Source of the DNA: Prevotella lacticifex
GTDB lineage: Bacteria > Bacteroidota > Bacteroidia > Bacteroidales > Bacteroidaceae
Reading direction: 5' to 3'
Length of the DNA: 64,000 nt
Assembly (NCBI RefSeq): GCF_019973375.1
Contig: NZ_BPTV01000002.1
Span: forward strand, 1-64,000
The translations under genes were made by a program, and so were the position numbers. Positions 8,152 to 16,151 of this stretch are shown one piece after another; the stretch's first letter is position 1; every line of letters starts with the position of its first letter. Below the pieces are notes generated by a model that was not told where the DNA came from, ran no database searches, and saw only the letters and a list, made by a program, of their open reading frames with translations.

Positions 8152-8292
8152 TTAGAATAGAGTAAGGGCATCGAGCATGTTGCCGACCAGAGTGACGAGG
8201 ACATCGTACCACTTTACCCTTGTATTCAGTATCGAATAGCCGTTCTCACCTTTTCGATATCTAATTGGCTCTATGACTTTGCCCAACTTCAT
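8152..8292 (-). pseudogene. Second, 46-codon fragment of recD2 with copied promoter
   Basis: Translation from 8292 gives 'MKLGKVIEPIRYRKGENGYS' and 'TLVGNMLDA', clearly the first about 41 residues of the recD2 gene at 2088-3290, before the match ends at about 8165. Similarity continues upstream through the promoter to about 8365, so about 200 bp was copied. It is too short to make a working protein. Confidence 0.85.
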
Positions 8293-8302
8293 AATGATGT
8301 TA

Positions 8303-8310
8303 CAAAAGTA
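8303..8310 (-). promoter_or_regulatory. Copied recD2 -7 box
   Basis: TACTTTTG on the minus strand, at the same distance from the ATG as in the first copy (3301-3308). It may now drive the LysE gene 165 bases downstream (inference). Confidence 0.5.
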
Positions 8311-8400
8311 CGAAGTTTTGGCGAGAACATAGCAGTAGAGAGAGAAAAAAGCCAGTATCATCATACTATATGCTGGTGATACCGATTAAACAGACAACAA

Positions 8401-8989
8401 TGGAAAAGAAAAACATAGGTGCCAAACTGGCACTCTACTCAACACCGGCGGTCGTCGTCAGAACCGTGGACGACAACGGCAAGGCCAACTTCCTGCTCGT
8501 AGCCCATGTGGGCATCGTGTCGCACAACAAGCTGCTGGCCAGCATGCACAATGCCCATTTCGGCAATCACATCATCAAGGAGACCGGCAAGCTGTCGCTC
8601 AACATCATCACGCCCGACTTTCTCGCCCAGGCCGACTATACCGGCACCGTCTCGGGAGCCCAGGTCGACAAGAGTCATGTTTTCGACTATTACCTCGGAG
8701 AGAACGGCACCCCGGTTATCGAAGCCAGTCCGCTGACCATGGAGTGCGAGGTGGTGGACCGCTACGACATTGACGGCTTTGAGAACTTTATCTGCTCTGT
8801 GAAGAACACTTACGTCGCCGAGGACCGCCTTGACGAAAAAGACAAGCCCGATATTCGCGTCTGCGTCCTGTACTCTTGGAGATGCCTACTTATAAGTATC
8901 TTGCCACCGGCGAGGTGCTCGGTGACTGTGTCAAGCTCGGCAAGGCATGGTACAAGGAGCAGGAAGAGAAAACAAACACTGCGGGATAA
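8401..8989 (+). pseudogene. Flavin reductase family protein with a frameshift near its 3' end
   Basis: From ATG 8401 the frame encodes a split-barrel flavin reductase ('MEKKNIGAKLALYSTPAVVV', 'SHNKLLASMHNAHFGNHIIK', 'TGKLSLNIITPDFLAQADY'). Up to 'DEKDKPDI' (about 8852) the family match is good. Between about 8852 and 8880 one base is gained or two lost: the next frame carries the family's normal end, 'EMPTYKYLATGEVLGDCVKL' and 'GKAWYKEQEEK', stopping at 8989, while the original frame runs on through nonsense to 9056. Whether this is a real mutation or a sequencing error cannot be told. The region before 8401 is the copied recD2 promoter. Confidence 0.8.
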
Positions 8990-9265
8990 CACCCATTGTT
9001 CTGGCCTTGCCTCTGTACGGAAAAGTTACGGACAGCGAAAAGCGAAGAAAGATTGACTTTAAGGAGAAAATGGAGTGCGTGAGAATGGCTGATATAAAGG
9101 ATTGGAAAGACATGACCCTGCTCGAAAACAGGCAAGTAAGGAGACTGCTGGACCTCAAATGTAAGAAAAGAAAAACGGCTTAAATTTTTGACAGCCTATA
9201 TGAATATATACGCTAAACAAACGAGTCGCATGATTTTCCCGAGCTGCACTTGGTAAATGCGATCA
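8990..9265. other. Gene-free remnant region between flavin reductase and IS
   Basis: A short open frame on the plus strand ends at 9183 with 'LLENRQVRRLLDLKCKKRKTA'; it has no clear start and no family I recognise, and may be the tail of a lost gene. Bases 9157-9199 recur at 17950-17992. No promoter is seen. Confidence 0.4.
9157..9199. repeat. 43-bp repeat, copy 1 (other copy 17950-17992)
   Basis: The stretch with GAAAAACGGCTTA and TTTTTGACAGCCTA is almost the same in both places, with only a few differences. It could mark the end of a decayed mobile element; no transposase for it is seen. Confidence 0.6.
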
Positions 9266-9445
9266 ATGCATTAAAGAAACCTCCATTTGAGACACTATAC
9301 AATTTGGCCCTTGCTTTGCCGTTTCTGGCTTAGCAAGGGCTTTCTTTCGTAGAAAGCCCGTTTAAACTTCCCCTTGTTTTAGTCTCTGCATAATTATTTT
9401 TGCCAATATTATTGGTAATTTCTTGCAGATATGGCCATTTATTTG

Positions 9446-9453
9446 TACCTTTG
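9446..9453 (+). promoter_or_regulatory. -7 box of the outer IS transposase
   Basis: TACCTTTG, 37 bases before ATG 9491. Confidence 0.6.
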
Positions 9454-9490
9454 TATAGTTCTTTTAATTATATAGATACTATACATATTT

Positions 9491-10891
9491 ATGGCTATTC
9501 CAGAAGAGATAAAGTCAGTCGCCCGCCCCAAAAGTACGATAGTCCGACAGAGAGGCAGTCGTTTTGTCGTCATAAAAAGGACGAGCAAAAGAATTAACGG
9601 GAAGCCTATCCCCGTAGACCAAGGAACGGTAGGAGAAATTGTAAACGGCAAGTTTGTCGAGGGCTCATATATGCGCAAGAAAAATCAAGTGGATATTAAA
9701 GATTATGGAGAGGTGGCTCTCTGTGACAAGTACGGCAGTGGACTTCTTCAAGAACTCGCCAAGGTTTGGAATCTCGACGATGCAAAGCGCCTCTATGTCA
9801 TTGCCTTGCTCCGTGCTTCATATGGAGGCATCATGAACCGTGACTTGCAGATACAGTACCTCTGCTCATTTGCATCAGAGATGTATCCGGGAGTGCATTT
9901 GTCTGAGACGGCAGTGTCCGGGTTTCTTGTGAAGATAGGCAAGGCGTACTCCCTTATCTGTGAGTTCATGCGCAATAGGGTGAACACCTTTACCGGCGGT
10001 GACATGGTTATCGATGGCATGCTCAAGGACTACAATGCCAAGACGGGGAGTCTGTCGGAGTTCTCGCGCAAGGGAGCGAAGAAAGGCTCCAAAGATATCA
10101 GCTTGCTGTATGCTTTCAACCCATTGACGCGTGAGCCCATAGCGGCAAAGCCTTACGCAGGCAACATGCTGGATCAGACGGCGATAGACGACTTTGTAGC
10201 GGAGTATGAGATTAAGAATGGTCTGATGGTATTCGACAAGGGTTTCTACAACGACAAGCTTTTTGAGAAAGTCGACAAGATGGAAGGACTGGCATACCTG
10301 ATACCGTTGAAGCAGAATTCGGCGTTCATAAAGAATTACAAGATGGATGAGCCGACAATGCCATTGAAAGACTATAAGGACGGAACGATTCTATACAAAA
10401 AGCAAAAAATGTCAAACGGCAAGTTCCTCTACTCTTTCCGCGACCCGAAGGCAGCCTCCGAACAGGAGATTGGATATGTGCAGAATGCCAACAAGAAAGA
10501 TAACTTCAAGGCAGAAAGCTATGTCGAGAGGAAAGGTTTATTCGGTCTGATTGTCTTCAAGTCAAAAGCTGACCTTGACCCATTAACCGTCTATTTAGCC
10601 TATTCCCAGCGATGGTCTGTGGAGACTCTGTTCTGGCTATACAAGAATATCGTTGACCGTGACACGGTAAACGTGCATTCCGACTACAGCGTATATGCCA
10701 CCGAACTGATTAATTTTCTCTCCGTCGTCATAACGACAAGGGTTAAAAATGAGTTTGTCAAGCTGGGGCTAAGCAAGAAATATTCTTACAAGGCTATATT
10801 CAGATACCTTTCAAAATACAAGAAGGTGAGAACCAAAGATGGTGGTAAATGGGGTACGGCAACCATGCTTAAATATATAGAAGAGCACTAG
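9491..10891 (+). CDS. DDE transposase of the outer IS (IS4 superfamily, possibly IS1634-like), last codons replaced
   Basis: A 466-residue transposase with an RNase H-like DDE core: 'DMVIDGMLKDYNAKTG' (first Asp, about residue 175), 'GLMVFDKGFYNDKLFE' (second Asp, about 250) and 'YSQRWSVETLFWLYKN' (Glu, about 379). The order and spacing fit the IS4 superfamily; assignment to IS1634 is tentative. The reading now ends 'YIEEH' because the inner IS inserted nine codons before the original end. The original last codons are at 12295-12318 and restore 'YIEELVAMLGV' and a TAG stop when the inner element and one target copy are removed. The loss of seven residues may not abolish activity. Confidence 0.8.
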   Translation: MAIPEEIKSVARPKSTIVRQRGSRFVVIKRTSKRINGKPIPVDQGTVGEIVNGKFVEGSYMRKKNQVDIKDYGEVALCDKYGSGLLQELAKVWNLDDAKRLYVIALLRASYGGIMNRDLQIQYLCSFASEMYPGVHLSETAVSGFLVKIGKAYSLICEFMRNRVNTFTGGDMVIDGMLKDYNAKTGSLSEFSRKGAKKGSKDISLLYAFNPLTREPIAAKPYAGNMLDQTAIDDFVAEYEIKNGLMVFDKGFYNDKLFEKVDKMEGLAYLIPLKQNSAFIKNYKMDEPTMPLKDYKDGTILYKKQKMSNGKFLYSFRDPKAASEQEIGYVQNANKKDNFKAESYVERKGLFGLIVFKSKADLDPLTVYLAYSQRWSVETLFWLYKNIVDRDTVNVHSDYSVYATELINFLSVVITTRVKNEFVKLGLSKKYSYKAIFRYLSKYKKVRTKDGGKWGTATMLKYIEEH

Positions 10892-10979
10892 TGTCCACTT
10901 AAATCCTTTAACATTCGCTTAAACTGCCCTTAGGTCAGACATTTACAAGCATATACTTTACGTGTACTTTTCAATTTTG

Positions 10980-10987
10980 TACCTTTG
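10980..10987 (+). promoter_or_regulatory. -7 box of the inner IS transposase
   Basis: TACCTTTG, 45 bases before ATG 11033. Confidence 0.55.
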
Positions 10988-11032
10988 CATGGCTATAGTC
11001 AAAAGTTACAAATTGTAAGTACATCGTAAAAT

Positions 11033-12232
11033 ATGCACAAAGGTCAGTTCATCTTCACTCAGGTCTGCAAGTTCTTGCCCAAACGAGCTTTTGATTGTCT
11101 TGTAAATAAATATGATGGCAATAAGTGGGTAAAGTCATTCACTTGTTGGAATCATCTCCTTGTTTTGATATACGGTCAACTCTCCAATAGAGAAAGTCTA
11201 AGAGACTTGGTGACATCACTCGCTCCCTTTCGTAATATGTTTCATCACCTCGGGTTTGGAGCCAACGTAACGAGGAGCAACTTGTCCAAAGCTAACGAGC
11301 AACGCGACCCAAGAATATTTGAGGAGTATGCACTCAAACTTATATCAATAGCAAGAGAGAAACGCACAGGCTTAAAGGACTTCTTCATTAGCAACAATGT
11401 GTATGCGTTTGATTCTACCACTATATCTTTATGTTTGTCTGTGTTTTGGTGGACGAAGCTTCATCACGGAAAAAGTGGCGTAAAGGTACATACACTATTT
11501 GATGTCAAGAACAGCATTCCTTCGTTTGCCATAATCACTGGCGCGGAAATACACGACTCGCAAGTCATGGATCAGATTCCATATGAGGTGGACAGTTTTT
11601 ATATCTTTGACCGTGCATACATGGACACAAAGCAATTATATGCCATTGACAAGGTTGGGGCATTCTTCGTTGTGAGAGAAAAACAAAGGATGGTTTACGA
11701 AGTAGTAGAAGATAAGCGATACAACAATCCTAAGACGGGGGTCATGTCAGACACTTTGATTAAGCTTACCGGTCAAAAGACCAAGAAGCAATATTCTAAG
11801 CCATTGCGGAGAATCGTATTCTATGACAAAGAAAAGAACCGTACCTTCGTTTTTTACACGAACAACATTGAGGTGTCAGCGGAAGACGTAGCCCTGCTGT
11901 ACAAATACAGATGGAGCGTTGAGCTCTTCTTCAAATGGATGAAGCAGCATCTACGCATAAAGGAATTCTATGGCACGACAGAGAATGCAGTAAAAATTCA
12001 AGTATACGCAGCTATCACAACCTATTGCCTTGTGTCTATCATAGAGACAGAAATGGCTGAGGAAATGACAACATACGAGGTACTAAGAGTCTTGTCGACT
12101 TCACTACTGATAAAGATGCCACTGAGACAGCTGTTAAGCAGTTGTCAAGAAGAATTACTTCTTGAAAATAAACGTGAGATAATTAACACCAACAAATATA
12201 TTCAGTTAGAAATACCCTTCGACGAATGGTAA
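11033..12232 (+). CDS. IS4-family transposase with DUF4372 N-terminus
   Basis: A 399-residue transposase. The N-terminal DUF4372 domain (about residues 1-75, 'GQFIFTQVCKFLPKRAFDCL', 'WNHLLVLIYGQLSNRESLRD') precedes the DDE core: 'VYAFDSTTISLCLSVFWW' (Asp about 126), 'SFYIFDRAYMDTKQLY' (Asp about 195), and the IS4 signature 'YKYRWSVELFFKWMKQHL' (Tyr-Arg-Glu, Glu about 304). It is full length and unbroken, within intact terminal repeats, so the element may be active. It belongs to the inner IS at 10886-12285. Confidence 0.93.
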   Translation: MHKGQFIFTQVCKFLPKRAFDCLVNKYDGNKWVKSFTCWNHLLVLIYGQLSNRESLRDLVTSLAPFRNMFHHLGFGANVTRSNLSKANEQRDPRIFEEYALKLISIAREKRTGLKDFFISNNVYAFDSTTISLCLSVFWWTKLHHGKSGVKVHTLFDVKNSIPSFAIITGAEIHDSQVMDQIPYEVDSFYIFDRAYMDTKQLYAIDKVGAFFVVREKQRMVYEVVEDKRYNNPKTGVMSDTLIKLTGQKTKKQYSKPLRRIVFYDKEKNRTFVFYTNNIEVSAEDVALLYKYRWSVELFFKWMKQHLRIKEFYGTTENAVKIQVYAAITTYCLVSIIETEMAEEMTTYEVLRVLSTSLLIKMPLRQLLSSCQEELLLENKREIINTNKYIQLEIPFDEW

Positions 12233-12510
12233 GTTACAATCAGTAAGCAAAGCCGAATGTTAAAGGATTTAAGTGGACACTAGTGATAGAAGAGCTAGTT
12301 GCTATGCTTGGTGTATAGTGTCTCAAATGGAGGTTTCTTTAATGCATGAATATGTACGCTAACTCACATTGCAGCTATATTTCTGCTAACCTCCTGATTT
12401 CCAGGACTCGTTTTTTTTGATATCTGAATTTAAGAGAATTTACACATAATTGCAGGGGTGAGCCGAGGGTCTGCTGCAATGTGGGTTAAAAGCAGAAATT
12501 ATTATAGATG

Positions 12511-13374
12511 CTATGGCCTCTTTACCCATGCCGTTGGCGTAAGACCGGTGTGGGCCTTGAAATAGCGTGTGAAGAAGGCCATATCGGAGAACTTGAATTC
12601 GGCGGCAATCTGCTGAAGGGTCATGGTGGTGGAGCGCAGACGGAGTTTGAGCTGCAAGACGATATATTCATCAATGAGACTCTTCGGTGTGAGCTTGGCC
12701 TTCTTTGCAGTGATTATCCCAAGGTATTTTCGTGTTATACACATCTCATCGGCATAGTCACCCACCTCGTGCCACTCGCGGTAATGCTCCTCGATAAGTT
12801 CCATAAACTTCCTGAAGAGTTCTTCCGTCCGCGATGTGTAGCGACGCACACGCTGCGGATGAGCCTTTGTAATAAAATCGTAGAATCCCAAGAAAAACGT
12901 ATTCAGCTGGAGCATCACAATACGGTCAATGCTCTGACAGAACTGCTCTTCGAAATAATAGCGCAGAAGATAGAAAAACGTCTTGCCTGCACATTGCGCT
13001 ATCCGCGTATCAGTACATATCCTGTCATCTTTGAGTTCACGGAAGACAGCCTGCTCGATATTCAGACTCGACTCTCTGAGCAGTTGCGACGAATAGCGAA
13101 TGATGTCCGCCTGGTAATCATCACTGCATTCAAGCCACCAAACGGTATCGCCGGGGAAAAGAGTCAATACATTGTCGGCATGCATCTCGAAGGTGTCAAA
13201 GTTCACTTGAATAGAAGCCCTGCCCGTGTAGCAATAGATTATTGCTCCATGGTCAATGACGTGCCGTTCGCGTTCAAGACTGTCAGCGCCCATTGACGCA
13301 AACTCCGATTCATCAGCTGTGTATGTAACACCATGCTTCCGGATAGTGCTATTTATTCCTCTATTGAATTTCAT
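12511..13374 (-). CDS. AraC family regulator, divergent from the efflux operon
   Basis: A 287-residue regulator with a cupin-like N-terminal ligand domain ('IIYCYTGRASIQVNFDTFEM', 'LFPGDTVWW') and a C-terminal AraC double helix-turn-helix ('MCITRKYLGIITAKKAKLTP', 'FKFSDMAFFTRYFKAHTGLT', ending 'PTAWVKRP'). It faces the TolC/HlyD/MFS operon across a 240-base gap; the two -7 boxes are at 13445-13452 (minus) and 13540-13547 (plus). Divergent AraC regulators often control such pumps, so it is the likely regulator of the operon (inference). The inducer is not known. Confidence 0.9.
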   Translation of the reverse strand: MKFNRGINSTIRKHGVTYTADESEFASMGADSLERERHVIDHGAIIYCYTGRASIQVNFDTFEMHADNVLTLFPGDTVWWLECSDDYQADIIRYSSQLLRESSLNIEQAVFRELKDDRICTDTRIAQCAGKTFFYLLRYYFEEQFCQSIDRIVMLQLNTFFLGFYDFITKAHPQRVRRYTSRTEELFRKFMELIEEHYREWHEVGDYADEMCITRKYLGIITAKKAKLTPKSLIDEYIVLQLKLRLRSTTMTLQQIAAEFKFSDMAFFTRYFKAHTGLTPTAWVKRP

Positions 13375-13444
13375 TACTTTTCTTATAACATTATGTAGTA
13401 TATCATATTACATTATTAAAATAAGAATATTCTTGTTTCATCTG

Positions 13445-13452
13445 CAAAAGTA
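13445..13452 (-). promoter_or_regulatory. -7 box of the AraC gene
   Basis: TACTTTTG on the minus strand, 70 bases upstream of ATG 13374. Confidence 0.5.
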
Positions 13453-13539
13453 GTGATTTTTTTGTATTTATGTGAACATTATTCCCAAATCGTCAATAAT
13501 CTTGGATTTTTACGAATAGATTTATCCGTCATTTAGCCG

Positions 13540-13547
13540 TACCTTTG
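13540..13547 (+). promoter_or_regulatory. -7 box of the efflux operon
   Basis: TACCTTTG, 64 bases before the chosen TolC-like start at 13612. Confidence 0.6.
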
Positions 13548-13611
13548 CACCCGAAAAACAAGTACTCAGGAGATCCATGTTTTCAAATAGAATATGCTAA
13601 CAATACGAATA

Positions 13612-14919
13612 ATGAACAAAAGACTATTTTTGCTTACAATCGGTCTCGTGTCGGCAGCGTTCTGTTTTGCCCAGGGCACACGCCGCCTTACCATCAATGG
13701 TGTCTTTGATCTCATAGAGCAGAACAGCACTTCGCTCCGTGAGCAGAAGACCGGGATCGAGTCTGCCGCGGAAGGTGTCAAGGACGCCAAGAGCCAGCGC
13801 CTTCCCGACATCGGCACACAACTCTCGGGGTCATATCTTGGCAACGCATTAATGACCGACCGTTCCTTTGGCGACGCGCATGGCCTGCACACTCCTCACT
13901 GGGGTAACACACTCAATATTGACGTGCGACAGCCGATATATGCCGGCGGTGCCATAGATGCCGGTATAGAGATGGCCAAGCTCGGCCTCGAGAGCTCTAA
14001 GCTCAGCACATCGCTGAACCGCTCGGCTCTTCGATTCAATGCGCTGACGGAGTATCTCAACCTCGAAAAGATAGAGAACCGCAAGCGGGTGCTGAAGGCG
14101 AACATTGAGCTGACGCAGAAACTCATCGACGATATCAAGGCACGCTACTCACAGGGGGTAGCACTGAAGAACGATGTCACACGGTATGAGCTCCAGATGC
14201 AGCAACTCCGTCTTGCCCTGACAAAAATTGACAACCAGCGTGCAATCATCAACCACCAGCTGTGCAACACCCTCGGACTTCCTGAGGGAACAACAGTAGA
14301 GCCTGCCGACGACGTCACGCTGATGACCTTCCCGAAGGACGGTGAGGCCTCATGGCAGCAGACAGCGACTGCAAACAGTCAGCAACTGCAACTCTCTGAG
14401 GTCAATGCCAGTCTTGCAAAGCAAAAAGAAAAAATCGCACGCAGCGAGATGTTACCAAAGGTAGCAATCGTGGCCAATAACAACTTCAATGGTCCTATCA
14501 CCTTCGAATTGCCGCCGATAGACAAGAACCTAAATATATGGTACGTGGGAGTGGGGGTGACTTATCAGCTGTCGTCGCTCTTCAAAAGCAACAAGAAGCT
14601 CCGTCAGGCAAAGCTCCAGAGCAGACAGGCACAGGAACAGACAGCCGTGGCACGCGAACAGCTCAACAATGCTGTCCAGGCGTCCTACACTGAATACCTC
14701 CAGAGCTATGTGGAACTGGAGACTCAGCAGAAGAACGTCCAGCTCGCCCGTGAGAACTATGATGTCGTGAACGAGAGATACAACAATCAGTTGGCACTTA
14801 TCACCGACATGCTCGACGCCAGCAATATGCGCCTTGACGCCGAGCTGAGCGAGGCCGACGCAAAGATTGCAGTAGCAGAAGCTTATTATAAGATGAAATA
14901 TATTTCAGGAGAAATTTGA
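13612..14919 (+). CDS. TolC-family outer-membrane efflux protein
   Basis: First gene of a three-gene pump. It forms the outer-membrane channel and periplasmic tunnel. The start is ATG 13612, which begins a signal peptide ending 'AAFCFAQ'; the ATG six codons earlier would put charged residues before it. The protein (435 aa) has the two TolC-type repeats: long helical segments such as 'YLNLEKIENRKRVLKANIEL' and 'ENYDVVNERYNNQLALITDM', each with 'RYSQG'/'RYNNQ' style turns, and beta strands with 'VGVGVTYQLSSLF'. It ends 2 bases before the next start. Confidence 0.9.
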   Translation: MNKRLFLLTIGLVSAAFCFAQGTRRLTINGVFDLIEQNSTSLREQKTGIESAAEGVKDAKSQRLPDIGTQLSGSYLGNALMTDRSFGDAHGLHTPHWGNTLNIDVRQPIYAGGAIDAGIEMAKLGLESSKLSTSLNRSALRFNALTEYLNLEKIENRKRVLKANIELTQKLIDDIKARYSQGVALKNDVTRYELQMQQLRLALTKIDNQRAIINHQLCNTLGLPEGTTVEPADDVTLMTFPKDGEASWQQTATANSQQLQLSEVNASLAKQKEKIARSEMLPKVAIVANNNFNGPITFELPPIDKNLNIWYVGVGVTYQLSSLFKSNKKLRQAKLQSRQAQEQTAVAREQLNNAVQASYTEYLQSYVELETQQKNVQLARENYDVVNERYNNQLALITDMLDASNMRLDAELSEADAKIAVAEAYYKMKYISGEI

Positions 14920-14921
14920 TT

Positions 14922-16127
14922 ATGAGAAAGAGAAAGCAGGTCCTTCAGGCCTATAACATTGTAGTGATAGCCTTACTGGTTATCGGAGTTGTATATATTT
15001 GTGTTCGTTTCCTGCATCCGGGATTTAACGAGTGGACCGACAACGCAATGGTTCACCGCGATCTCACGCCGGTCAACGCCCGCGTTCAGGGATTCGTCAA
15101 GGAAATCCGTCTTCAGGAATTCCAGTATGTCCATAAAGGTGATACGCTCGTCGTTCTCGAGGATACCGAGCTTGCCCTTCAGGAGCAGCAGGCTGAGGCC
15201 AGCGAACAGGGAGCGCAGTCGGGTGAGCAGGCTGTATCAGCCGGTATGACCACCACCGACCGCAATGTTGCCACGGCCAATGCCGGTGCCGCTGTGGCAG
15301 GATCGGGCGAGCAGATAGCATCGGCGCAGACATCCGCTGCCGGTGCCGCCGTACAGTCGTCGCAGGCAAGCACTGACGAGATGCGCGTGGAGATGGAGAA
15401 CGCACATAAAGACTTTAACCGCTACGAGCAACTCCTTGCGAAAGGGGCTGTCACCCAGCAACAGTACGACAACGCACGCACTGCCTATGAGAGTGCACGC
15501 AGCCGCTACCAGAATGCTGTGGCACGCCGCAACCAGGCCGTAGCACAGCACAATGTGGCACGTGCCAACCAGAAAGCGGCAAGTGCACGGCTCGCACAGG
15601 CGAACGCACAGACTCTGTCCACCGCTTCGATAAAGACACAGCAGGAGCATGCTCTCACACAGAGCCGCGCAGGTGTGAAGGCAGCACACTCCGGCAGTGA
15701 GCTCGCACGTCTGCGCCGGTCATACACCGTCATCACAGCACCATGCGACGGATATGTGGGCAGGAAGAATATATACGTCGGACAACTGATACAGCCAGGA
15801 CAGTTCATCATCAATATCGTAAATACTGACCACGTTTGGATTATTGCCAACTATCGTGAAACACAACTGAAGAATATCACTGTCGGAGCTAAGGCTACCT
15901 TCCAGGCCGATGCCATTCCGGGCGTGACATTCAACGGTCGCGTCGAGTCCATATCCCTCGCTACTGGTGCGGCATACGGCAACATGCCTGTCGACAACTC
16001 CACCGGCAACTTCGTGAAAGTGGAACAGAGAGTACCGGTCAGGATTGAACTGACGAAAGACAACAACCCGAAGGAAGTGGCGAAACTCATTTCCGGACTG
16101 AACGTTGAGACGAAAGTGGATTATTGA
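14922..16127 (+). CDS. HlyD/EmrA-type periplasmic adaptor of the pump
   Basis: Membrane-fusion protein that links the inner-membrane MFS pump to TolC. One N-terminal membrane helix (about residues 10-29) is followed by the biotinyl-lipoyl-like strand 'VNARVQGFVKEIRLQEFQYV' and 'HKGDTLVVLEDTEL', a long Ala/Gln-rich helical hairpin (about 80-260), the return half-motif 'SYTVITAPCDGYVGRKNIYV' and a beta-barrel ('VWIIANYRETQLKNITVGAK'). The first half of the hairpin contains a low-complexity Ala/Ser/Gly stretch of about 60 residues, longer than usual. ATG 14922 is chosen over an in-frame TTG at 14916, which overlaps the previous gene. Confidence 0.9.
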   Translation: MRKRKQVLQAYNIVVIALLVIGVVYICVRFLHPGFNEWTDNAMVHRDLTPVNARVQGFVKEIRLQEFQYVHKGDTLVVLEDTELALQEQQAEASEQGAQSGEQAVSAGMTTTDRNVATANAGAAVAGSGEQIASAQTSAAGAAVQSSQASTDEMRVEMENAHKDFNRYEQLLAKGAVTQQQYDNARTAYESARSRYQNAVARRNQAVAQHNVARANQKAASARLAQANAQTLSTASIKTQQEHALTQSRAGVKAAHSGSELARLRRSYTVITAPCDGYVGRKNIYVGQLIQPGQFIINIVNTDHVWIIANYRETQLKNITVGAKATFQADAIPGVTFNGRVESISLATGAAYGNMPVDNSTGNFVKVEQRVPVRIELTKDNNPKEVAKLISGLNVETKVDY

Positions 16128-16151
16128 TTATCGATTAATAAAAAAACAACT

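Larger units (their letters stand above)
10886..12285. mobile_element. Nested IS4-like insertion sequence, 1400 bp, with 9-bp target duplication
   Basis: Perfect 32-bp inverted repeats at 10886-10917 and 12254-12285 (outer part CACTAGTGTCCACTTAAATC). The flanks carry a direct 9-bp duplication, ATAGAAGAG, at 10877-10885 and 12286-12294. It encodes one intact transposase. Intact ends and target copies show that the insertion is recent relative to the host IS. Confidence 0.93.
9266..12347. mobile_element. Insertion sequence with perfect 35-bp inverted repeats, interrupted by a second IS
   Basis: The ends at 9266-9300 and 12313-12347 are perfect inverted copies (outer part ATGCATTAAAGAAACCTCC). 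The outermost ATGCAT is itself palindromic and could be a 6-bp target duplication rather than part of the ends. Without the inner element and its 9-bp duplication the IS is 1673 bp, with one transposase gene (9491 onward). A 17-bp word (9200-9216) recurs with one mismatch just past the right end (12346-12362) in direct orientation. Confidence 0.85.

Noticed and set aside
9056..9183. Possible transposase tail ending LLDLKCKKRKTA
   Set aside because: No catalytic motif, no terminal repeats and no family match; described only as a remnant.
12508..13296. 262-codon open frame on the plus strand
   Set aside because: Antisense to an AraC gene with clear helix-turn-helix motifs and its own promoter.
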